Source: Streptomyces sp. NRRL F-5630 (GTDB lineage Bacteria > Actinomycetota > Actinomycetes > Streptomycetales > Streptomycetaceae). Taken from it: a stretch of 64,000 nucleotides of DNA. Positions 7,787 to 17,012 of the stretch are shown one piece after another. Under the pieces are notes generated by a model. It did no database searches and was not told where the DNA came from. It saw nothing but the letters and a program-made list of their open reading frames with translations. The position numbers and the translations under genes were made by a program. Within the stretch, counting starts at the first letter, position 1. Every line of letters starts with the position of its first letter. Where the stretch lies: positions 78,512 through 142,511 of the forward strand of contig NZ_JOGO01000005.1 of the NCBI RefSeq assembly GCF_000719475.1, in the 5' to 3' direction.

Positions 7787-10700
7787 TCACAGCAAGCCGT
7801 GCGCCCGGAGATCGGCCACGTACTTGGTGATCAGCTCCGGTGGCAGGCTGGGAATGTCCTTCTCCTCGTCGAGGGCTGCGGCCCGTACCGCCGCGCGGAA
7901 GCGGTCCGCGGGCAGGGCGGAGCCGGGGAGCGGCCGTGCCGGTTCGGCGAAGGCGTGCAGCAGGGGGAGCAGCGAGTGCTGCCGCTGGCGGTCGGGGAGG
8001 CCCCGCAGGGCGGTCTCGAAGCGGTCGAGCCACTCGGCGTAGTCCTGGACGCGGGACAAGGGGTGTCCGGCCGCCGTCAGCCAGTCGACGAAGGTGTCGA
8101 GGGAGATGGAGTCCTCGTTCGGGTTGACCACGTTGTAGGTCCGGTGGCCCTCTCGCGCTTGGTCTCCGAGCGCGGTGACGGCCCGCGCGGTGAAGTCCAC
8201 GGGGAGCGCGTCGTAGTGCCCGCCGCCGGAGCCCCCGGCGTAGAAGCTGCCGGGTGCGATACCCGTCGCCAGCAGGCTCAGCAGGAGGCGGGTGAAGACG
8301 TCCGGGACGTTGAGCTGGCCCCGGTAGTCGGGGTGGGCGAGGATCAGGTTCGAGCGGAAGACGGCTACCGGCAGGCCGAACGCCTCGTGCGCCTCGCGCA
8401 GCAGCACCTCACCGGCCCATTTGCTGGCCGCGTAGCCGTCGGCGTAGTCACCGTCGAGGTCGCGTGTCGCGCAGGCGGTGCGGATGTCCGCCGACTCCTC
8501 TGCCGTCGCGTCGTTCCCGAAGACCACGGCGACCGTCGACAGGTAGGTGAACTGCTTGACGCGGGAGGTGACCGCGAGCCTGATCAGCTCGGCGGTTCCC
8601 AGCACGTTGGGGCCGAAGAGCTGCTCGTAGGGGAGGACGTGGTTGACCAGCGCGGCCGGGTGGACGATCAGGTCCACGGTGCGGGCGAGCCGCTGCCACG
8701 TCTCCTCGTCCAGCCCGAGGCGCGGTTCCCCCATGTCGCCTGCGAGCACCTGGAGATGCCGGGCCGCGGCCTTGCGGTAGCGCTCCACGAGCGCCGGATC
8801 GCCGCTGTCGAAGGCCGCGTCGAGCCGTGCCCGCGCCGCCTCGGCGGAGGAACCGCGGACCACGCACACCAGCGTGCCGTCCCGCTCCGCCAGGCGCTCC
8901 AGCCATTCGAGGCACAGGAAACGGCCCAGGTAGCCGTTGGCGCCGGTCAGCAGCACCGTCCGGGCCTCGGGCAGCGGACCTGTCGGCCTCTCGGCCTGCC
9001 CGGCGGTCCGCGTGCCGAGGAAGGCGTCCAGTTTCAGGTGGGCCGCGTGCAGTCGCGTCGCGCCGGGGCCGTGGACGGCGGCGGCGGTGGGGCGGCGGTG
9101 CTCCGAGGCGAGCGCCCGCTCGATGTGACCGGCCACGTGCCCGAGCGTGTTGACCGGGTTGATGACCACGTCGACGGGGATGTCGACGTGGAAGATCTCC
9201 TTGAGCAACTGGGAGAACGACAATGCCGTGAGACTGTCGCCGCCGAGTTCGAGGAACCGGGTGCCGGGCTCCACGGCACCGTCCTGCTGTCCGAGGAGCG
9301 CCCGCGCGGCACGGAGAACGGTCTCCGTCACCGGCCGGTCGGCGTCGGACTGGCGCAGTGCCCGCAGTTCGTCGGCCTCACGTTCGGACAACGCGGTGTA
9401 CAGCGCTTCGAGGCGGTCGCCGTATCGCTGCGTGAGGGCCTTCCGCAGCGGCTTGCGCACCCCGGAGAGCAAGCCGTTCTCCTGCGTGAACGGCTCGGTC
9501 TCGACGAGGAGGTCCCGCGGCACCTCGTAGGAGTTCAGCCCCGCCTCGGTGGCGATCTCCCGCAGGGAATTCCGAAGGATCGACCTGAGGCGTTCGGTGT
9601 CCCCGCCGGCGCGGTCCAGGGCGTCCCGCGTCGGCACGACGACAGCGAGCAGGTAGGCGCGGGCGCTGTTGCCGTACAGGAAGATCTGCCGGACGGCCGG
9701 GCTGTCGCCGAAGAGCGCCTCCAGGCGGGAGACGGTGACGAACTCGCCCTGCGACAGCTTGAGGACGTGGGATCGGCGGTCGATGTGACGCAGCCGGTCG
9801 GGGCCGACGCGGGCCATGATGTCGCCCGTGCGGTAGAAGCCGTCCTCGTCGAAGACCTCGTAGGTGGCGTCCGGGCGCCGGAAGTACCCGGGCACGAGCC
9901 TCTCGGACCTGATCAGCAACTCGCCCCTGGGGTGTGGCGAGTCGGTGGCGAAGTACCCCAGTTCGGGGACGTCGGCCAGCTTGTGGCCGGTCACCGGCGG
10001 GCAGAGCAGCCGGCCGTCGAGGGTGATGATGCCGCCTTCCGTCGAGCCGTAGCCGTCGAGCAGCCTGACCTGGAAACAGTCCTGGATGAACGCGGCCGTC
10101 TCGGCGCTGGGCGGGGCCGAGCCGCTGAGGGCCCACAGGAGGCGACCGCCCATGACGTTCTCCCGCAACTCCTCCTTGACCCGCTCCGCCGGCTCGGCCG
10201 CGTCGCCGCCCGTCCCGGTCCGGCGGGTCAGCTCCGCCCGGTAGTGGTGGAAGAGCATGTCGGAGATGCGGGGGACCATGACGAGCTCGGTGGGGCGGAC
10301 CAGGGAGAGGTCCTCAAGGAGCGTCGACAGGTCCCTGGAGGCCGCGAAGCAGGCGAGGCCGCCCCTGGCGAGCGTGCCGAACAGCACGCCCCGGCCCATC
10401 ACATGGCTCTGCGGCAGGTAGTTCAGGACGATCGAGGGCCGGACTCCCTGGCCGGGTACGAAGTCGATCCAGAACTGCCGGACCAGGCGTTCGGTGTACA
10501 TGGCGCCCTTGGGGCTGCCGGTGGTGCCGGAGGTGTAGATCAGCGCGCTGAGCGTATCGGGCGCCGACCCCTCGGGCACCCGGGGCAGCGGCGGCAGCGC
10601 CGCGCCCCGCTCGACGACCGACGCCAGCGTGTCCAGCGTCGCGCCACGGCCCTGGGCCGCGAGCCGGGCGCGCGCCGAGTCCAGCGCCTCCTGATGGGCG

Positions 10701-11311
10701 GTGGCCTCGGGGTGGTGGCCGAGGACGATGATCCTGCCCAGCGAGGCAGCGTTCGCCGCGACCTCGACCGCGACCTCCAGGTGGTCCACGTCCACCGCGA
10801 GCAGGCCCGGTGCGCTCTGCTCGACGATGGGGGCCAGATAGTCCGCCGAGGCACCCGCCTGAAGGGGGACGGACACCGCGCCGGAGCGGACACAGGCCAG
10901 GTCCACCACGGTGTACTCGGCGCTCGGGCGGCCCAGGACGGCGACGAAGCCGCCCTCTTCCACGGCGTGTTCGGGGTGGTGCCGCCACTCGGAGGCCACG
11001 GCGTCCACGCGTTTCCGGAGTTCGCCGTAGGTGAGAGTGTCGAACCGCTCCAGGAGACGCAGCGCGGTGCGGCCCGTCTCCGGGTCGGTGACCGGCTCCG
11101 TGGCGCGCTCGCCCAGGGCGGGGCGGTCCGCATACCCCTCCAGAACCGTGGCCATCAGGGCTGCGAGCGGCAGTCCCGGTCGTCGTAACTCCTTGGTGAC
11201 GTCGTCCAGCGGCGCGGTGTCACGGAACTGCGCGTCGGTCGCGTACAAGTGGGCGCCGCGCCGGTCGGACAGTGCGTCGAGCTCGTCGGTGCGGAGGGAG
11301 CTGTGGGCCAT
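7787..11311 (-). CDS. car: Carboxylic acid reductase (adenylation, carrier, thioester reductase)
   Basis: Large ATP- and NADPH-dependent enzyme of 1174 aa, the same length class as the Nocardia and Mycobacterium carboxylic acid reductases, converting carboxylic acids to aldehydes. Domain order: AMP-binding adenylation domain at about 1-640 with the P-loop TSGTTGSPKG at 260-269; carrier domain with LELGGDSL, phosphopantetheine Ser693; Rossmann thioester-reductase domain with TGANGYLG at 789-796, YLSTVAVV, and catalytic Tyr960/Lys964 in YAASK. It needs a phosphopantetheinyl transferase, none of which is in the window. ATG 11311 follows a GGAG-type box. It is 117 bp downstream of, and on the same strand as, a FadR-type regulator. 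Substrate range (aryl or fatty acids) cannot be read from the sequence. Confidence 0.95.
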   Translation of the reverse strand: MAHSSLRTDELDALSDRRGAHLYATDAQFRDTAPLDDVTKELRRPGLPLAALMATVLEGYADRPALGERATEPVTDPETGRTALRLLERFDTLTYGELRKRVDAVASEWRHHPEHAVEEGGFVAVLGRPSAEYTVVDLACVRSGAVSVPLQAGASADYLAPIVEQSAPGLLAVDVDHLEVAVEVAANAASLGRIIVLGHHPEATAHQEALDSARARLAAQGRGATLDTLASVVERGAALPPLPRVPEGSAPDTLSALIYTSGTTGSPKGAMYTERLVRQFWIDFVPGQGVRPSIVLNYLPQSHVMGRGVLFGTLARGGLACFAASRDLSTLLEDLSLVRPTELVMVPRISDMLFHHYRAELTRRTGTGGDAAEPAERVKEELRENVMGGRLLWALSGSAPPSAETAAFIQDCFQVRLLDGYGSTEGGIITLDGRLLCPPVTGHKLADVPELGYFATDSPHPRGELLIRSERLVPGYFRRPDATYEVFDEDGFYRTGDIMARVGPDRLRHIDRRSHVLKLSQGEFVTVSRLEALFGDSPAVRQIFLYGNSARAYLLAVVVPTRDALDRAGGDTERLRSILRNSLREIATEAGLNSYEVPRDLLVETEPFTQENGLLSGVRKPLRKALTQRYGDRLEALYTALSEREADELRALRQSDADRPVTETVLRAARALLGQQDGAVEPGTRFLELGGDSLTALSFSQLLKEIFHVDIPVDVVINPVNTLGHVAGHIERALASEHRRPTAAAVHGPGATRLHAAHLKLDAFLGTRTAGQAERPTGPLPEARTVLLTGANGYLGRFLCLEWLERLAERDGTLVCVVRGSSAEAARARLDAAFDSGDPALVERYRKAAARHLQVLAGDMGEPRLGLDEETWQRLARTVDLIVHPAALVNHVLPYEQLFGPNVLGTAELIRLAVTSRVKQFTYLSTVAVVFGNDATAEESADIRTACATRDLDGDYADGYAASKWAGEVLLREAHEAFGLPVAVFRSNLILAHPDYRGQLNVPDVFTRLLLSLLATGIAPGSFYAGGSGGGHYDALPVDFTARAVTALGDQAREGHRTYNVVNPNEDSISLDTFVDWLTAAGHPLSRVQDYAEWLDRFETALRGLPDRQRQHSLLPLLHAFAEPARPLPGSALPADRFRAAVRAAALDEEKDIPSLPPELITKYVADLRAHGLL

Positions 11312-11428
11312 GGGTGGTCTCCTTGGCGTCCGGGGGAGTGGTTCGGTTCCGGGAGCTGCCGTTCGGGAAGGGGTGTCGCGTGGCGCGGCTGATGGCTGGG
11401 CAGAGGGCGTCGAAGCCCGCCGCGGGTG

Positions 11429-12139
11429 TCACCGTTCCTCCGCCGCTCCCGGCGCGTCGGGGTCGTGGTCGCGGGTGAGCCGGACGATCGCGGCCGCCGC
11501 GTCGCGGGCGTTGTCCGCGTCCCGGGCCTCGATGGCGTCGACGAGCCGCCGGTGCAGCCTGGCGTGCTCCTCCGCCTGGACGGCGTTCCAGGACAGGCCG
11601 CCCAGGGACGAGGTGAGTGCCGTGCCGAGGTAGTCGTACACCTCGACCAGCAGGTCGTTCCCGCTCGCGCGGACCACGGCACGGTGGAACAGCGCGTCCA
11701 CACTCGTGGCCGCGGACGCGTCGGCACCGGCGCAGGCCGCGTCGGCGTCCGCCAGCAGCTCCCGCATCCGCCGCAGCTCCTCCTCGCTGCGGCGCAGGGC
11801 CGCGGCCCCGGAGGCGTACTCCTCCAGGACGGTCCGCAGTTCCAGCACGTTGTCCCGCTGCGCGGCGCTCGCCCGCCGCACCATGACCGACTGGAGCTCA
11901 CTGGAGGAGCGGACGTAGGTGCCGTCCCCGGCGCGGGGCTCCAGCAGCCCCAGATGCACCAGTGCGCCGATCGCCTCCCGCAGCGTGCTGCGCCCGACCC
12001 CCAGCTCCTCGATGAGGACTTGCTCCGGAGGGATCCGCGTCCCCACCGGCCAGCCCCCTGCCTCGATGTGCGAGCGGAGGCTGTCCACGAGCTGCGCGGA
12101 CAGGCTGGCCGTTCGTCGCGGTGCGCTGATGCGTTTCAT
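11429..12139 (-). CDS. GntR-family (FadR/FCD subfamily) transcriptional regulator
   Basis: Repressor of 236 aa. The N-terminal winged helix has IPPEQVLIEELGVGRSTLRE, the FadR-type recognition helix, followed by GLLEPRAGDGTYVRSS. The C-terminal part is an all-helical FCD domain with DALFHRAVVRASGN and the metal/ligand His in EEHARLHRRLVDAIEARD. FCD regulators usually sense organic acids, which fits its position just upstream of the carboxylic acid reductase and on the same strand. A perfect 17-bp palindrome sits immediately before its start (12154-12170), pointing to autoregulation and control of both genes. The ATG at 12139 was chosen because upstream codons run into the palindrome and a simple repeat. 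Confidence 0.9.
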   Translation of the reverse strand: MKRISAPRRTASLSAQLVDSLRSHIEAGGWPVGTRIPPEQVLIEELGVGRSTLREAIGALVHLGLLEPRAGDGTYVRSSSELQSVMVRRASAAQRDNVLELRTVLEEYASGAAALRRSEEELRRMRELLADADAACAGADASAATSVDALFHRAVVRASGNDLLVEVYDYLGTALTSSLGGLSWNAVQAEEHARLHRRLVDAIEARDADNARDAAAAIVRLTRDHDPDAPGAAEER

Positions 12140-12153
12140 GACAGCAGCATAGA

Positions 12154-12170
12154 CAAACGTCAGACGTTTG
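12154..12170. promoter_or_regulatory. FadR/FCD-type operator
   Basis: CAAACGT-CAG-ACGTTTG, perfect 7-bp arms around a 3-bp centre, 14 bp upstream of the gntR start. The core GT-N3-AC matches the general FadR-subfamily operator pattern. A TATGCT -10 element (12151-12146, minus strand) abuts it. Confidence 0.7.
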
Positions 12171-12200
12171 AACATCGGCATTCGGCCAAGATCCCGCCGG

Positions 12201-12260
12201 GTGCGGGTGCGGGTGCGGGTGCGGGTGCGGGTGCGGGTGCGGGTGCGGGTGCGGGTGCGG
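12201..12260 (+). repeat. Ten perfect GTGCGG hexamers (G-quadruplex-capable)
   Basis: Sixty bases made of ten exact GTGCGG units. Read in register as GGGTGC, they give evenly spaced GGG tracts separated by TGC on the plus strand, an ideal G-quadruplex pattern. It lies 30 bp beyond the GntR operator, upstream of that promoter. 12261-12482 after it shows nothing recognisable. Confidence 0.95.
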
Positions 12261-12482
12261 GTGAACGCGGCCGTCGGTGGTGTGACTTGCGACGCCGGGG
12301 GACCGTCGCTGAGCCGTGCCCCGGCTCGGCGCCCGGGCTCCCGGCATCGTCCCTGCTGCCGGGTGGGACGCAGGCTGGAGTTGCCCGGAGCGGCGGCGGC
12401 CGCAGCCGGTGGCGGGACCACCGACAGCCCTGGCACCGCCGACGTGTCGCCCGCTAACTCTGGCCGAGCACCGTCTGTCGCG

Positions 12483-12845
12483 TCAGGATGAACTGCCCGA
12501 TCGGCCCTGATCATGCGCCTTGGTGAGGCAGTCGTGCAGCCGCCCGCGCGTATCCCGCAGGTCCGTCAGACGCCGGTCGAGGCGGTCGCGCTCGGCCGCG
12601 AGCAGTTCCAGAAGCTCCGGCGACGCCCCACCGGAGTCAGCGAATGGCAGCACCTTGCGAATGGTGCTGCTGGCCAGGCCCATGGCGTAGAGCTGTTGAA
12701 GCAGCCTGACCCGTTCAACGGCCTCGGCCGGGTACCGGCGCTGCCCCCCTGGGTTCCGCGAGGAGTGGAGCAGGTCCTGCTGCTCGTAGTAGCGCAGCGC
12801 CCTGACGCTTACGCCCGCCTTCGCGGCGACCTCGCCGATTCGCAT
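12483..12845 (-). CDS. MerR-family transcriptional regulator
   Basis: Regulator of 120 aa with an N-terminal MerR HTH (MRIGEVAAKAGVSVRALRYY, then EQQDLLHSSRNPGGQRRYP) and a long dimerisation helix, LLELLAAERDRLDRRLTDLR. It has no conserved C-terminal Cys pattern of metal sensors and no TipAS domain, so the effector is unknown. The ATG at 12845 has AGGAGG upstream; an earlier in-frame start lacks one. It is divergent from a NmrA-type gene, and a perfect palindrome between a -35 and -10 pair spaced for MerR activation lies between them. Confidence 0.9.
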   Translation of the reverse strand: MRIGEVAAKAGVSVRALRYYEQQDLLHSSRNPGGQRRYPAEAVERVRLLQQLYAMGLASSTIRKVLPFADSGGASPELLELLAAERDRLDRRLTDLRDTRGRLHDCLTKAHDQGRSGSSS

Positions 12846-12875
12846 CGCCACCTCCTGACCCGCCCCCACTCCGGC

Positions 12876-12907
12876 TTGCACCTGACGCCGACGTCAGGTT
12901 TTAGCGT
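12876..12907 (+). promoter_or_regulatory. MerR-type promoter/operator for the NmrA-like gene
   Basis: TTGCAC (12876-12881), then TTAGCG or TAGCGT (12901-12907), giving the long 19-20 bp spacer typical of MerR-activated promoters. The spacer contains ACCTGACG-CCGA-CGTCAGGT (12880-12899), a perfect 8-bp inverted repeat. Confidence 0.7.
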
Positions 12908-13007
12908 AACGGACACCGGGACGAACCCTCTCGTCCGATTGTCCGGAGCACGCCTGTGACCAGCACGTCTCCGAACTGACTCAGCAAGACCTCGGGAAGG
13001 ATCAGCA

Positions 13008-13061
13008 ATGTCCGTCAGGCACACGGTCGTGATCGACGAAAGCGCAGAGTGGTCGGTGTGA
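13008..13061 (+). CDS. Possible 17-codon leader peptide coupled to the NmrA-like gene
   Basis: ATG at 13008 follows GGAAGGA and encodes MSVRHTVVIDESAEWSV, then TGA. The stop overlaps the GTG start of the next gene as GTGA, the usual geometry for translational coupling. The peptide resembles nothing known to me. It could simply be the region that recruits ribosomes for the following GTG, which has no good box of its own. Confidence 0.4.
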   Translation: MSVRHTVVIDESAEWSV

Positions 13062-13975
13062 CCCTCACCGGGAAAACAGTGGTCGTTCTGGGCGCTACGG
13101 GGCAGCAGGGAGGAGCGGTGGCCGCGGCGCTGCGGGCCGGAGGGTGGGGAGTGCGGGCGGTCGTGCGGGACCCCTCCGGTAAGCGGGCCCGGTCCCTCTC
13201 CGCCGTCGGCGTGGAAACCGTGCGCGGTGACCTCGGCGACGCGGAGTCGCTCCGCGCGGCCTTCTCCGGTGCCCATGGCGTCTTCAGTGTCCAGCCCAAC
13301 GCGGGCCAGGCCGGGGCCACCCTGACCAACGAGGACGAGGTCCGCTTCGGCGCGGCCGTGGCGGAGATCGCCGAGCGCAGCGGGGTCGCCCACCTCGTCT
13401 ACAGTTCGGCCGTCACCGCGGGTGCGCCAACCGGCGTCGCTCATCTCGACACCAAGAGCCGTATCGAGGCCCGTGTCAGGGACCTGGACATCGCCAGCAC
13501 CATCATTCGGCCGGCCGCGTTCATGGAACTCCTCGTGACCCCCGGAACGGGCCTCGACCGGGGACACCTGTCGTTCCTGATGCGCCCCGACCAGGCCATG
13601 CAGTTCATCGCCGTACGCGATATCGGTCGCGTCGTCGCCGCCGTCTTCGGCTCACCCGAGCGCTACGTCCGCCGCACCCTGGAGATCGCCGGTGACAGCC
13701 TCACCGGCGACGACCTGGCCGGGCATCTGACCCAGGCCGCCGGCCGGCCGATCAGCTACAGCCGCCTGCCGGCGACGCCGTCGGCACAGGACCAGGTCAT
13801 CGGCCGGTTGGAAGCGCTCGTGGACGACGGCAGGCTGGCGGGACACGCGGACCTCGACGCGCTGCGCGCGGAGTTCCCGTTCCTGCTGCGCTTCGACCGC
13901 TGGCTGACGGGCCCTGGCGCGAACCTCCTCGATCAGGCGCTCCGCGCCTCCGACACGGCCATCGATCCGCGCTGA
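13058..13975 (+). CDS. NmrA-like NAD(P)-binding atypical SDR
   Basis: Rossmann protein of 305 aa of the NmrA/atypical SDR type. GATGQQGG lies at about residues 10-17 and RDPSGKRARSLSAVGVE carries the NADP-selecting Arg. There is no classical YxxxK pair in the usual place; the middle reads HLVYSSAVTAG. C-terminal EFPFLLRFDRWL is shared with NmrA-family proteins annotated as nucleoside-sugar epimerase-like. These act as redox sensors or reductases. I place the start at GTG 13058 because of the overlap with the leader reading frame; GTG 13049 is possible. Divergent from, and probably activated by, the MerR regulator. Confidence 0.85.
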   Translation: MTLTGKTVVVLGATGQQGGAVAAALRAGGWGVRAVVRDPSGKRARSLSAVGVETVRGDLGDAESLRAAFSGAHGVFSVQPNAGQAGATLTNEDEVRFGAAVAEIAERSGVAHLVYSSAVTAGAPTGVAHLDTKSRIEARVRDLDIASTIIRPAAFMELLVTPGTGLDRGHLSFLMRPDQAMQFIAVRDIGRVVAAVFGSPERYVRRTLEIAGDSLTGDDLAGHLTQAAGRPISYSRLPATPSAQDQVIGRLEALVDDGRLAGHADLDALRAEFPFLLRFDRWLTGPGANLLDQALRASDTAIDPR

Positions 13976-14534
<559 letters not shown>

Positions 14535-15212
14535 TCACAGCTCCGCGTCGCGGACCAGGAGCGCGATCTGTACCCGGTTCTCGACCGTCAGCTTGGCGAA
14601 CAGCCTGCCCGTGTGTGCCTTGACGGTCGCGATGCTGATGTGCAGCCGCCGGGCGATCTCCGGGTTGCCCAGGCCGTCCGCGATGGCCCGGGCGGTTTCG
14701 AGTTCTCGTTCGGTCAGCGCGGCCAGTTGTCTCCGTGCTGCTTCGCGGGTCGCGTCGTGTGCGTGGGAGGACCGTGGGCCGGTGGCCGCGGCGATCACAC
14801 GTGCCGTGGCAGCGGGTGACAGGACGGGGTTGCCCTCCGCGACGGTCCGCACCGCGTCGAGAATCCGCGGCGGTGGGGTGTCTTTGAGGACGAACCCGAG
14901 TGCTCCCGCCTCCAGCGCGCCCAGCACCAGAGCGTCGGAGTCGAACGTGGTCAGCATGAGCACTCCGGGCGGCACCCGGCGGGTGAGGATCTCCCGGGTC
15001 GCGCTGAGACCGTCACGGCCGGGCATCCGCACGTCCATCAGCACCACGTCCGGCCGGTGCTCGTCCACCGCGGCGATCGCGGCGTCCCCGTCGGCGGCCT
15101 CCGCGACCACGGTCAGGTCCGGTTCGCCATCGACGACCAGCCGCAGCACCACGCGCACCAACTGGTCGTCGTCGACGATGACGACGCGCACCGGCTCCCG
15201 CTCACCGTCCAC
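14535..15212 (-). CDS. Two-component response regulator, NarL/LuxR type
   Basis: DNA-binding response regulator of 225 aa. Receiver domain at 1-125 with the acidic pocket DDD at 14-16, phospho-acceptor Asp60 in VLMDVRMPG, Thr in LTTFDSD, and Lys in FVLKDT. The C-terminal LuxR HTH, at about 155-215, reads LTERELETARAIADGLGNPE, then IARRLHISIATVKAHTGRLF. The GTG start directly follows the stop of the histidine kinase gene (TGAGTG, no gap), so both are made from one message. Target genes are unknown; the closest candidate is the kinase operon itself. Confidence 0.95.
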   Translation of the reverse strand: MDGEREPVRVVIVDDDQLVRVVLRLVVDGEPDLTVVAEAADGDAAIAAVDEHRPDVVLMDVRMPGRDGLSATREILTRRVPPGVLMLTTFDSDALVLGALEAGALGFVLKDTPPPRILDAVRTVAEGNPVLSPAATARVIAAATGPRSSHAHDATREAARRQLAALTERELETARAIADGLGNPEIARRLHISIATVKAHTGRLFAKLTVENRVQIALLVRDAEL

Positions 15213-16400
15213 TCAGGTTCTCTTTTCGCGCGTGCGGTGCGGCCAGGGCAGTCGTGCGGTGAGGAGGTATCCACCGTCGGATGTGGGGCGATGGTCGAGC
15301 GTTCCGCCCACGAGGGTGACGCGCTCGCCGAGGCCGAGCAGGCCGAATCCCGACACCGGCGAGCGCACGTTTCCGCTGCGGCCAGCGGAGTTGCGGACAC
15401 CCACCTCCAGCTTGTCGCCTTCTGTTCCTTCGAGGGTGATGCGTATGTGTGCGCCCGGCGCATGTTTGGCGGCGTTGGTCAGTCCTTCCTGGACGATCCG
15501 GTAGCAGGTTCGCCCCACGACGTCGGGCGGCTCCCCCGTCAGGCTCGTGGTGAGTGCGACGTCCAGCCCGGAGGCGCGGGCGTCGGCCACCAGGCCCGGA
15601 ACGCGGTCGAGCGAGGGCTGAGGGGGCTCCGGGCGGGCGGGCCCGGCCCGGAGCACACCGAGCACATCCCGTAGTTCCTCCAGGGCCTGATGGGAGCCGT
15701 CGGCGATGGAGCGGACCAGCATGCGGTTCTCCTCCGCCGGGAGGTCGCCGCGGTGGTCGAGCGCCCCGGCCTGCATGGCCACCAGGGAGATCCGGTGTGC
15801 GAGCACGTCGTGCATCTCGCGGGCGATCCGGTTGCGCTCCAGGGCCCGGGCCTGCGCCGCTCGCGCGGTCTGTTCCCGTTCCGCGCTCTCCGCCCGGTCC
15901 CGCAGGGACCGCACTTCGGCACGCCGCGCGCCCACGGCCATGCCCACGGCCGCCGCGATGCCCGCCGTCAGCGCCGAGAGGGCGAACTGGACCCACCACG
16001 GGCTGGGCGGCCCCGCGCCCTGGACCGGATGGAGCTCGACGGCGCACTGTGACGCGGTCACGTAGGCCAGCCCGACGACCCCGATCTCCACCGGACGGCG
16101 ACGAGTGGAGACCGAAGCCAGCGCCACGAGCATGGCGCCGGTGGCGAGTGCCGACGCGGTCGACGCGATCGCGACCGTCATGCCGACGGCGAGCGGGAAC
16201 CGCCGTCGCCACACGAGCGCCGTCAAGCAGCCGAGCGCCACCAGCGGATCACCGATCAGGAACCACGGCTCCGTTTCGGCCGCCTGCCGCTTCAGCAGCA
16301 CACCGGTGGCGAGCCAGACCGGTATGCCCACTGCCGCGGCTGCTGCCAGCCGCCAGGCATGCGGCCACCATGCCCGCCAGGGTGCGACGTCCGTGTCCAC
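15213..16400 (-). CDS. Membrane sensor histidine kinase (HisKA_3)
   Basis: Kinase of 395 aa. Residues about 15-150 hold four to five hydrophobic segments with short loops, so it probably senses a signal in or at the membrane. The dimerisation helix carries phosphorylated His197 in REMHDVLAHRISLVAMQAG. The HATPase_c part follows, with CYRIVQEGLTNAAKHA and SGFGLLGLGERV. This is the NarX/DesK-like class that pairs with NarL-type regulators, which is the next gene. The GTG at 16400 is chosen because it opens the protein just before the first membrane segment; the ribosome site is weak. Confidence 0.9.
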   Translation of the reverse strand: MDTDVAPWRAWWPHAWRLAAAAAVGIPVWLATGVLLKRQAAETEPWFLIGDPLVALGCLTALVWRRRFPLAVGMTVAIASTASALATGAMLVALASVSTRRRPVEIGVVGLAYVTASQCAVELHPVQGAGPPSPWWVQFALSALTAGIAAAVGMAVGARRAEVRSLRDRAESAEREQTARAAQARALERNRIAREMHDVLAHRISLVAMQAGALDHRGDLPAEENRMLVRSIADGSHQALEELRDVLGVLRAGPARPEPPQPSLDRVPGLVADARASGLDVALTTSLTGEPPDVVGRTCYRIVQEGLTNAAKHAPGAHIRITLEGTEGDKLEVGVRNSAGRSGNVRSPVSGFGLLGLGERVTLVGGTLDHRPTSDGGYLLTARLPWPHRTREKRT

Positions 16401-17012
16401 CTGGCCATTATCGCGAGACCGGGTGTCCGGTGACCAGGGCCGAAGGACGATCCGCCTTGGACCAAAGTCGATGACCGTCTCGCCTGAGGTCGAAGGTCCT
16501 TCGAGCCGTGGGACCGATGCGGAGGCCGCGCCGCGCGGACAGACTCTTTCCGTGCCGAGACGCCCGGACACGGGACGGAGAGGCGCGATGCGCGAGGTGG
16601 TTTCGGAGCCTTTGAACCGGTGGGGAGGGTGATCATGGACCTGACCGCCCAAGCGGCGATCCGCGGTCTCCTCCATCGGGACACGGGACACGGGGACTTC
16701 GGGCCGTCCCAGGGCATCGACGACTCGGTCCCGGGCGGCTTTGCCGACCGGATGACTCCTCGCGGAGTCCACCGCCCTCGACGCGACGGTGCTCGACGGC
16801 CGGGCACACACCCACCGGACACACACCCACCGGGAACCGGACGCCGGGCGGGCCGGTGGTTGCGGAGAAATCCGCTGCCGAGAAAGCACCTGACGCCCTC
16901 CGGCACCCGGCCGGGCCCTGTCCGCCGGCCTCCACGGGACGGCCGGACCTGACGGCCGGTGTACCGAGCCGTCGCCCCGGCGTCCCCACGCGCCCCTACA
17001 GGAGGACATCAC
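16401..17012. other. 612-bp gap with a SnoaL-like N-terminal fragment
   Basis: No intact gene. ATG 16635, preceded by GGGAGG, begins MDLTAQAAIRGLLHR, which resembles the N-terminus of SnoaL-like/NTF2 proteins, but the frame turns to low-complexity text after about 15 codons. A 14-base unit CACACACCCACCGG occurs twice in tandem near 16804-16832. Otherwise nothing recognisable. Confidence 0.35.

Noticed and set aside
7652..11188. A 1178-codon open frame on the plus strand opposite the carboxylic acid reductase
   Set aside because: Its translation is low-complexity Arg/Gly/Val text with no family features; it mirrors the GC-rich third-codon bias of the true gene on the other strand.
16635..16964. 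MDLTAQAAIRGLLHR frame as an intact SnoaL-like gene
   Set aside because: Only about 15 residues resemble the family; the remainder is low-complexity, so at most a decayed start.
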